Shown: positions 57,802 through 64,000 of the stretch, piece by piece
How positions within the stretch are numbered: the stretch's first letter is position 1
How the letters are laid out: each line of letters starts with the position of its first letter
DNA from: Salinibacterium amurskyense
GTDB lineage: Bacteria > Actinomycetota > Actinomycetes > Actinomycetales > Microbacteriaceae
Assembly: GCF_002797685.1 (NCBI RefSeq)
Contig: NZ_PGFH01000002.1
Location: forward strand, 310,001-374,000
Direction of reading: 5' to 3'
DNA: 64,000 nt
Made by a program: the position numbers and the translations under genes
Notes under the pieces: model-generated
The model's database searches: none
What the model saw: the letters and a program-made list of their open reading frames with translations, nothing else
Told to the model about the DNA's origin: nothing

Positions 57802-57837
57802 TTTGCTGATGTCAGCCGCGGGGCTGGCATCAGCAAA
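57802..57837. terminator. Bidirectional hairpin between DoxX-like and yeiH-type genes
   Basis: Perfect 10-bp arms TTTGCTGATG (57802-57811) and CATCAGCAAA (57828-57837), with further near-pairing (TCAGCC/GGCTGG) inside. It lies between two convergent genes; the AAA end gives a short U-run on the minus strand only. Confidence 0.75.
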
Positions 57838-57848
57838 CCGCTGTGGCT

Positions 57849-58925
57849 CTAGCCCAGGGCAGCGACTCCTGCGGCGCGGGCGATTTCCACCGCGCCGTAG
57901 GAGAGCAGGGCGATAACAGCCCACGAGATGAGTGCGACCACGAGAGCGCGCCCACCGGTGCGAACGAGGTTGCCAATGCTGATCGACGCTCCGAGCCCAA
58001 AGAGGGCCATGCCGAGTACAAGCTCTTGGCCGTAGGCTGCTGCCTCAAGAAAACCGTCGGACAGCGGAACGAAGGTACGCACGAGAACCGCCGCCAAAAA
58101 ACCAACAACAAACAGGGGCAGGATGGCGGGGCGCTTCACCTCGCCGCGATCAGTAGCGGGCTCGCCAGCGGCGCTCGCGGCAGCAGCCTGCACTCGGTCA
58201 GCCCGCGCGGCAACAACGCCCGCCAGCGCCACCATCGGCGCGAGCATCGCGACCCGGGTGAGCTTCACAACAACGGCAACCGCGAGGGCGGTAGCTCCCG
58301 CGATTTGCGCGGTAGCGACGACCTGGCCGACATCGTGCACGCTCGCCCCCACCCACATCCCGAACTCAGCGGTGTCGAGACCGAGGAGCGGGCGTAGTGC
58401 TGGGAGTAAGGCGATGGCGAGAGTGCCACACAGCGTGACCAGCGCGATCGGGGTGGCCGTGTCGGAGTCCTTCGCGCGCGTGACACCCGCCATCGCGCCG
58501 ATGGCCGAGGCGCCACAGATCGAAAATCCGGCCGCAATCAACACGGACTGCTGACCGGGCAGGCGCAGCATCCGCCCGATGCCCCACGTGAAGAAGAACG
58601 TAATGACCACAATGGCGACGATCATGCCGAGCACGAGCCAGCCCAGTTCGGCGATGTTTACGAGGCTCAGCTTGAAACCGAGCAAAACAACACCGATGCG
58701 CAGCAAACGACGAGCGGCAATCGCGAGCCCCGGTTTCACTTCGGCACGAACCGAACCGCGCCACGGCAGAGCGGCGAACAGGATGCCCAGCACCACACAC
58801 GCGGTCAGCGTCGGAATTGCCGGCACCAGAAAACTGATGAGTACAGCGAGAGCGAAAGCGGCAAGTGCCAGACCGAGCCCGGGGGAGTTGCGGCGAAAAG
58901 CGGTCGGGACTTGCAGGTTATTCAC
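57849..58925 (-). CDS. YeiH-family putative sulfate exporter
   Basis: A 358-residue membrane protein with about ten hydrophobic segments, matching the YeiH/UPF0324 family (LIAAGFSICGASAIGAMAGV, the conserved core; VWVGASVHDVGQVVATAQIA). The family is annotated as sulfate exporters by homology; direct evidence is sparse. It starts inside the MarR gene tail (eight-base overlap), so it is translationally coupled to that regulator. Confidence 0.85.
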   Translation of the reverse strand: MNNLQVPTAFRRNSPGLGLALAAFALAVLISFLVPAIPTLTACVVLGILFAALPWRGSVRAEVKPGLAIAARRLLRIGVVLLGFKLSLVNIAELGWLVLGMIVAIVVITFFFTWGIGRMLRLPGQQSVLIAAGFSICGASAIGAMAGVTRAKDSDTATPIALVTLCGTLAIALLPALRPLLGLDTAEFGMWVGASVHDVGQVVATAQIAGATALAVAVVVKLTRVAMLAPMVALAGVVAARADRVQAAAASAAGEPATDRGEVKRPAILPLFVVGFLAAVLVRTFVPLSDGFLEAAAYGQELVLGMALFGLGASISIGNLVRTGGRALVVALISWAVIALLSYGAVEIARAAGVAALG

Positions 58926-59409
58926 CGTCGAGGCTCAACTTTCTGAGCAGGGAGCTCAATCGTTCTTGTTCCAGGGGAGACATGCGCGCCAGCAGGGCTG
59001 TCTCGTCGTGCACGAGTGAAGTGATGGCCTCATCGACGCGTTCGCGCCCACTGGCTGTCATGATCACAATCACTCCGCGACCATCATTGGGGTCGGTGCG
59101 ACGCTCGACAAGTTTGCGGGCCACCATGCGGTCGATGCGGTTCGTCATCGTGCCGCTCGAAACCATTGTCTGCTGCACGAGAGCAGTCGGACTCAACTGG
59201 TATGGAGCGCCGGCCTTGCGCAGGGCAGAAAGCACATCGAACTCCCACGGTTCGACGCCAGCGACAGCAAAAGCGGCCTTACGGGCGCGTTCGAGGTGCT
59301 TGGCAAGGCGGCCGACACGGCTGAGAACATGCAACGGCGCAAAGTCGAGATCGGGGCGCTCGCGCGACCACGCTTCGACAATTCGGTCGACTTCGTCGCG
59401 TTGGGGCAT
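58918..59409 (-). CDS. MarR-family transcriptional regulator
   Basis: A 163-residue regulator with a winged helix-turn-helix (LSPTALVQQTMVSSGTMTNR; wing RRTDPNDGRGVIVIMTASGR). It overlaps the YeiH-type gene by eight bases and therefore probably controls it together with itself. Effector is unknown; MarR proteins commonly sense phenolics or oxidants. Confidence 0.92.
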   Translation of the reverse strand: MPQRDEVDRIVEAWSRERPDLDFAPLHVLSRVGRLAKHLERARKAAFAVAGVEPWEFDVLSALRKAGAPYQLSPTALVQQTMVSSGTMTNRIDRMVARKLVERRTDPNDGRGVIVIMTASGRERVDEAITSLVHDETALLARMSPLEQERLSSLLRKLSLDGE

Positions 59410-59558
59410 CCGGTTATTATCTCAGCTTCAATCCCCGGATGTGCGCCACAAACGCGCCCGAGAACCCTGAAGAAACGTGTGTGAAGGCTCCGAATCGGGC
59501 TACGTGCACGACAGACGGCCAATGATCTGGCAGAATTGATGCGCGCCTTCGGGTGCGG

Positions 59559-59630
59559 TCCGCTTTGGTGTAACGGCAGCACGGCAGCCTTTGGAGCTGT
59601 CCAGTCTAGGTTCGAATCCTAGAGGCGGAG
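59559..59630 (+). tRNA. tRNA-Gln (anticodon TTG)
   Basis: A 72-base tRNA with a 7-bp acceptor stem (TCCGCTT with AGGCGGA, one G-U), anticodon loop CTTTGGA giving TTG at positions 34-36, and T-loop TTCGAAT in a CTAGG/CCTAG stem. Discriminator base is G; CCA is not encoded. It decodes CAA and CAG codons. Confidence 0.95.
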
Positions 59631-59668
59631 CTGTAAGAGATTCTGGAAACCCAAGCGCTCCTATTGTC

Positions 59669-59690
59669 GAGACCCTTGTGGAAGGGTCTC
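59669..59690 (+). terminator. Hairpin after tRNA-Gln
   Basis: Perfect 9-bp arms GAGACCCTT and AAGGGTCTC around GTGG, 38 bases after the tRNA. No U-run follows, so it is a weak or factor-dependent terminator or a processing signal. Confidence 0.6.
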
Positions 59691-59815
59691 ATGTGGGGTG
59701 TTGTGCGACCTGGGCTGAACCCTGAGTTGGGGGCTAGCTGACGTCTGATTGCCGCTGTACTCTCTGGATGATTCCTGACTCGCTAACCGCTTAAACCCGA
59801 GAGGCTTTGCCGCCG

Positions 59816-60151
59816 ATGTATCGCCGCTCTGTTGTTCTGCTCGTCGTGGCTGTGCTGTCGCTCGCGGGATGTTCGTCCTATGTGGGCATTCAAGACGACA
59901 ATCAACCGCCTCAGGAGCACCCTCAGGTCGAAGGCGAAAACTCCGAAGATCCACAGCCGGCCGAAAGCGAAGTGAGCAGCGGATGGCGCTGCATCTGGGA
60001 CCCGACCTACAACGACGACTGGCACGACGACTACGTCTGCTCGAATGGCACAGCCATCGATCGTCCATACCTGATTCCGGAAGATTCGTTCGTGGAGTCG
60101 TGGGAGATCGAAGCCGCGGCTGCTGCCTACGAGGACAGCTTGAACCGCTAA
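59816..60151 (+). CDS. Hypothetical small lipoprotein
   Basis: A 111-residue exported protein with signal peptide RRSVVLLVVAVLSLAGC and lipobox LAGC, then an acidic, proline-rich linker. The mature part contains WRCIWDPTYNDDWHDDYVC, with two cysteines that could form a disulfide. Unrecognised family. ATG 59816 is used; a TTG three codons earlier is possible. It lies alone between tRNA-Gln and glmU. Confidence 0.6.
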   Translation: MYRRSVVLLVVAVLSLAGCSSYVGIQDDNQPPQEHPQVEGENSEDPQPAESEVSSGWRCIWDPTYNDDWHDDYVCSNGTAIDRPYLIPEDSFVESWEIEAAAAAYEDSLNR

Positions 60152-60245
60152 CCGCACTAGCCAGCGGAATCTCCCTCTTCTTTCAGCTCTTCCCGGATTC
60201 TAGGCGCGCGTTCTGAGTGCCGCTCATTCAGGGCAGAATAGAACT

Positions 60246-61682
60246 ATGACCGAACACAAACTCGCCGTCATTGTTCTCGCCGCAGGCCAAGGCACTCGCA
60301 TGAAGTCTGCCAAGCCCAAGGTGCTGCACCGCCTTGCCGGCCGCGAGCTCATTGGGCACGTCGTTGCCTCCGCGCGCGAGCTCAACCCCGACCACGTAAT
60401 CGCGGTTGTGCGTCACCAGCGTGACGAAGTGGTGGCAACGCTCACCGAACTCATGCCCGACATTCTTATCGTCGACCAAGATGACACCCCCGGCACCGGC
60501 CGCGCGGTAGAGGTCGCTGTCGACTCTTTGCCCGCCGACTTCGACGGCGACGTTGTTGTCGTCAGCGGTGATGTACCGCTTCTCGATTCGGCGACTCTCG
60601 CGTCGCTGCTCGCGCAGCACCGCACGCAGTCAGCGGCGGCTACCGTGCTCTCAGCCATCCTCGACGACGCCACCGGCTACGGCCGTGTCGTTCGCGATGC
60701 CAGCGGCGGCCTCGACCGCATCGTTGAGCAAAAGGATGCGAGCGCCGACGAGATCGCTATCACCGAAATCAACTCGGGCACTTACGTGTTCCAGGTTGGC
60801 CCGCTGCGTGAGCAACTTGTGCGCATCACGACCGACAACGCTCAGTCGGAGAAGTACATCACCGATGTCGTCGGCCTCCTCCGCGGAGTCGGTGCCACGG
60901 TCGCTGCGATGCCCGTGACGGCCGGTTGGATGGTCGCTGGAGTCAACGACCGCGTTCAATTGGCCGAAGCCGCTCGCCGCATGAACGAGCTCATCGTGCA
61001 GAAGTGGCAGCGAGCGGGAGTCACGATTGAAGACCCCGCCACCACCTGGATCGACGCCGACGTCACCCTCAATCCCGACGTGGAGATTCTTCCCGGTACG
61101 CAGCTCAAGGGTGCAACGCTCGTGCAATCCGGCGCCATCATCGGCCCGGATACGACCCTCGTTGACTGTGAAGTTGGCGAGAATGCGGTCGTCAAGCGCA
61201 CGGATGCCACGCTCAGCGTGATCGGCGCCAACGCCTCCGTCGGCCCCTTCGCCTACCTTCGCCCCAACACGAAGCTGGGCGTCAACGGCAAGATCGGTAC
61301 CTTCGTCGAGACCAAGAACTCCAGCATTGGAGAGGGCAGCAAGGTGCCTCATCTCAGCTACATCGGTGACACCGAAGTGGGCGAACAATCCAACGTAGGC
61401 GCCGGCACCATCACGGCAAACTACGACGGAGTGAACAAAAACCGAACGGTTGTAGGCGCTCACGTTCGCACCGGATCGCACAACGTCTTCGTCGCTCCGG
61501 TTAGGATTGGTGACGGAGCGTACACCGGAGCCGGTTCGGTCATCCGAAAAGATGTACCGGCAGGCTCTTTGGGCATCAACGTCGCTCCACAGCGCAATAT
61601 CAGTGGCTGGGTTGAAACCAATCGCGCGGGCACTGCAGCGGCTCAAGCAGCTGCCGCAGCAAACGACGATAACGACGCCTGA
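60246..61682 (+). CDS. glmU: Bifunctional UDP-GlcNAc pyrophosphorylase / GlcN-1-P acetyltransferase
   Basis: A 478-residue enzyme making UDP-GlcNAc for peptidoglycan. The N-terminal uridylyltransferase has LAAGQGTRMKSAKPKVLH. The C-terminal left-handed beta-helix (about 250-450) has the hexapeptide repeats and acetyltransferase segment VPHLSYIGDTEVGEQSNVGA. The Ala/Asn-rich tail is disordered. Followed 41 bases later by prs, the conserved actinobacterial pair. Confidence 0.96.
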   Translation: MTEHKLAVIVLAAGQGTRMKSAKPKVLHRLAGRELIGHVVASARELNPDHVIAVVRHQRDEVVATLTELMPDILIVDQDDTPGTGRAVEVAVDSLPADFDGDVVVVSGDVPLLDSATLASLLAQHRTQSAAATVLSAILDDATGYGRVVRDASGGLDRIVEQKDASADEIAITEINSGTYVFQVGPLREQLVRITTDNAQSEKYITDVVGLLRGVGATVAAMPVTAGWMVAGVNDRVQLAEAARRMNELIVQKWQRAGVTIEDPATTWIDADVTLNPDVEILPGTQLKGATLVQSGAIIGPDTTLVDCEVGENAVVKRTDATLSVIGANASVGPFAYLRPNTKLGVNGKIGTFVETKNSSIGEGSKVPHLSYIGDTEVGEQSNVGAGTITANYDGVNKNRTVVGAHVRTGSHNVFVAPVRIGDGAYTGAGSVIRKDVPAGSLGINVAPQRNISGWVETNRAGTAAAQAAAAANDDNDA

Positions 61683-61723
61683 CCGAAGTACGCCGTAACC
61701 GCGGCAGAGAGCGAGTCCCCCCC

Positions 61724-62701
61724 GTGGCCAGCATCAAGATCTCCGGTCAAAAGCGACTCGTGCTTGTTTCCGGGCGTGCACACCCGCAACTCGCGATCGA
61801 CATCGCGACGGAGCTGGGCAGCGACCTCGTTCCCACTGACGCGCGTACCTTTGCGAACGGCGAAATCTACGCCCGCTACGACGAAAGCGTTCGCGGTTGC
61901 GACGCCTTCGTCATCCAGTCGCACACTGAGCCCATCAACGAGTGGCTCATGGAACAACTGATCATGGTGGATGCCCTCAAGCGTGCCTCAGCCAAGCGCA
62001 TCACCGTTGTCTCGCCCTTCTACCCCTACGCCCGTCAAGACAAGAAGGGCCGTGGCCGCGAGCCGATCAGCGCCCGTCTCATCGCTGACCTGTACAAAGC
62101 TGCCGGCGCCGACCGCATCATGAGCGTCGACCTGCACGCTGCTCAGATTCAGGGCTTCTTCGACGGCCCCGTTGACCACCTCTTCGCCATGCCCGTGCTC
62201 CTCGAGCACTTCAAGCAGCAGCTTGACCCCGAAACTCTCACCGTTGTAAGCCCTGACATGGGCCGCGTACGCGTCGCTGACATCTGGAGCGACAAGCTCG
62301 GTGCTCCGCTGGCCATTATTCACAAGCGCCGCGACCCGCTGGTTCCCAACCAGGTCACCGTTCACGACATCGTGGGTGACGTTGACGGTCGCGTCTGCCT
62401 GCTCGTCGACGACATGATCGACACCGGCGGAACGATCGTCAAGGCTGCGGAGGCGCTCAAGCGCGCCGGTGCCCTCAAGGTTGTCGTCGCGGCAACTCAC
62501 GCCATCTTCTCCGACCCGGCTCCCACGATTCTGCAGAGCGACTTCATCGACTCCGTAGTTGTCACCGACACCCTGCCCGTGCCGGAACACAAGCGGTTCC
62601 CCACGCTCACCATCCTGCCGATCGCTCCGCTGCTGGCGCGCGCCATCCACGAAGTATTCGACGACGGATCCGTGACCTCAATGTTCGACGGCGCCGCCTA
62701 A
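61724..62701 (+). CDS. prs: Ribose-phosphate pyrophosphokinase
   Basis: A 325-residue PRPP synthase. It has the N-terminal catalytic region (NGEIYARYDESVRGCDAFVI), the flexible His region (SVDLHAAQIQGFFDGPVDHL) and the PRPP-binding loop VDDMIDTGGT near residue 227. GTG 61724 matches the family start (ISGQKRLVLVSGRAHPQLA). It makes PRPP for nucleotides, histidine and tryptophan. Confidence 0.96.
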   Translation: MASIKISGQKRLVLVSGRAHPQLAIDIATELGSDLVPTDARTFANGEIYARYDESVRGCDAFVIQSHTEPINEWLMEQLIMVDALKRASAKRITVVSPFYPYARQDKKGRGREPISARLIADLYKAAGADRIMSVDLHAAQIQGFFDGPVDHLFAMPVLLEHFKQQLDPETLTVVSPDMGRVRVADIWSDKLGAPLAIIHKRRDPLVPNQVTVHDIVGDVDGRVCLLVDDMIDTGGTIVKAAEALKRAGALKVVVAATHAIFSDPAPTILQSDFIDSVVVTDTLPVPEHKRFPTLTILPIAPLLARAIHEVFDDGSVTSMFDGAA

Positions 62702-62765
62702 ATTTCTCGCAGTGTTTAGGACCCCGGTGTAATCGGGTGCCCGGTAGGCGGCATACAGTTAATCC

Positions 62766-64000
62766 ATGACTGTGTTGTCCGACCGACCTTGGTTCTCTAG
62801 CTACGCCGAGGGCGTTGCCCACGAAATTCCGCTGCCCGAGGGGTCGCTGTACGATCTCGTCGCTGCGACGATCGCCGAATACCCGCGCGCGGTTGCGCTT
62901 GAGTTCTTCGGCCGTGAAACCACGTACGCCGAACTCGGCGAGCAAATCGAGCGTGCCGCCGAAGGGCTGCGTTTGTTGGGCGTGCAAAAGGGCGACACCG
63001 TTGCTCTAGTACTGCCGAACTGCCCGCAGCACATCGTCGCGTTTTATGCCGTGCTGCGCCTTGGCGCCATCGTGGTCGAACACAACCCGCTCTACACGCC
63101 GCGCGAACTGCGCCACCAGTTTGAAGACCATGGTGCCCGCGTGGTTATCGCGTGGAACAACGTCGTTGACACCCTTCAGGAGATGCCCGCGGACGCCGCG
63201 GCCGAGACGATCATCTCGGTCGACGTCACGCGTGCGATGCCGCTGAAGACTCGTGCGCTGCTGCGCTTGCCCATCGCAAAGGCTCGGGAATCGCGTGCCG
63301 CTCTCACGACCGCAGTACGCGGAACGATCGTGTGGGAAGACCTGCTCAAGTCGGAACGCATCGACGAGCGCATTGTTCGCCCCGACGCGAACGATCTGGC
63401 GCTCATCCAATACACGAGTGGCACGACGGGCAACCCCAAAGGGGCGATGCTCAGCCACCTCAACCTTTCGGTCAACGCGGCTCAGGCGCGCGCCTGGGTG
63501 CCCGCCGTTCCTAAGGGCACTGCTGTGGTCTACGCGGTTCTGCCGATGTTCCACGCGTACGGGCTCACTCTGTGCCTCACCTTCGCGATGAGCATGGGGG
63601 CGCGCCTCGTGCTCTTCCCCAAGTTCGACCCTGATCTTGTATTGCCCGTTATCAAGAAGCGCCCCGCCACCTTCCTGCCCGCCGTGCCGCCGATCTACGA
63701 GCGCCTCACGGCTGCTGCGGATGCCGCTGGCGTCTCCCTCAAGGGCATCGAGATCGCAATTTCGGGTGCCATGCCGCTCTCGGCGTCAGTCGTGGAGCCG
63801 TGGGAGGAGCGCACGGGCGGAACCCTCGTGGAGGGTTACGGTCTGTCGGAGACAAGCCCGATCCTCATCGCGAACCCGGTTGGCCCTTCGCGTCGCGCTG
63901 GTACCGTCGGGCTACCCCTCCCCAACACCGAGATTCGCGTTGTCGACCCCGAGAACCCGACGGTCGATCGTGCCGCGGGGGCGGAGGGCGAGCTGATCGT
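62766..64000 (+). CDS. AMP-forming long-chain acyl-CoA ligase, partial (runs off window end)
   Basis: The first about 411 residues of an ANL-superfamily ligase that activates a carboxylic acid to its acyl-CoA through an adenylate. The AMP-binding P-loop YTSGTTGNPKGAM is present, as are the VLPMFHAYG segment and the ligand motif EGYGLSETSP. The C-terminal lid domain lies beyond the window. ATG 62766 begins MTVLSDRPWFSSYAEG. It is probably a fatty-acid CoA ligase (FadD-like), but chain length is not decided. Confidence 0.88.
   Translation, partial: MTVLSDRPWFSSYAEGVAHEIPLPEGSLYDLVAATIAEYPRAVALEFFGRETTYAELGEQIERAAEGLRLLGVQKGDTVALVLPNCPQHIVAFYAVLRLGAIVVEHNPLYTPRELRHQFEDHGARVVIAWNNVVDTLQEMPADAAAETIISVDVTRAMPLKTRALLRLPIAKARESRAALTTAVRGTIVWEDLLKSERIDERIVRPDANDLALIQYTSGTTGNPKGAMLSHLNLSVNAAQARAWVPAVPKGTAVVYAVLPMFHAYGLTLCLTFAMSMGARLVLFPKFDPDLVLPVIKKRPATFLPAVPPIYERLTAAADAAGVSLKGIEIAISGAMPLSASVVEPWEERTGGTLVEGYGLSETSPILIANPVGPSRRAGTVGLPLPNTEIRVVDPENPTVDRAAGAEGELI

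Overview
The window is a 64-kb piece of a high-GC actinobacterial chromosome. Gene content and codon use point to Microbacteriaceae (Salinibacterium/Rhodoglobus-like); this is inferred from gene families and synteny, with no marker comparison. Genes are dense, often overlap by 1-4 bases, and many start at GTG. There is no rRNA, CRISPR array, insertion sequence or prophage. One tRNA gene (tRNA-Gln, TTG anticodon) is present.

Layout. 1-7.1 kb (minus strand): acyl-CoA metabolism genes (partial SDR dehydrogenase, thiolase, CitE-like CoA-ester lyase), the giant RNA helicase HrpA, and a membrane-anchored monooxygenase-fold protein. 7.4-14.4 kb: an oligopeptide-type ABC importer (lipoprotein, two permeases, fused double ATPase) with a frameshifted opposite-strand PH-domain gene inside the cluster. 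14.4-18.4 kb (minus): a membrane glycosyltransferase and a GH18-type secreted protein, preceded by a strongly structured leader. 18.5-21.8 kb: a flavin monooxygenase / BASS transporter / epimerase operon. 21.9-27.1 kb: the methylcitrate cycle for propionate (GntR regulator, prpD, prpB, prpC), then an aldo/keto reductase. 27.2-31.6 kb: a low-annotation accessory stretch with several unknown small or membrane proteins and an XRE/nucleotidyltransferase pair resembling a toxin-antitoxin or abortive-infection module. 31.6-36.7 kb: MBL hydrolase, DUF255 thioredoxin-like protein, HNH nuclease, CoA-binding protein plus MetY.

36.7-64 kb follows the conserved actinobacterial order pmt / rsmI / metG / tatD / ksgA / ispE / ... 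/ glmU / prs known from Mycobacterium. Insertions break it: TetR-MMPL and EamA genes between pmt and rsmI; a fructose PTS operon between rsmI and metG; and, between the ABC-F gene and glmU, a two-component system, DM13-DoxX pair, YeiH-MarR pair and tRNA-Gln. The rpfB gene that often lies between tatD and ksgA is absent, because the two genes overlap. The window ends inside an AMP-forming acyl-CoA ligase.

The most notable non-coding signals are: the palindrome plus 5-prime-end hairpin upstream of the glycosyltransferase (18374-18440); paired TGTATACA palindromes at the prp regulator promoter; a 28-bp palindrome between the tetR and MMPL genes; and clean inverted-repeat terminators at 9249, 14380, 27112 and 57802.
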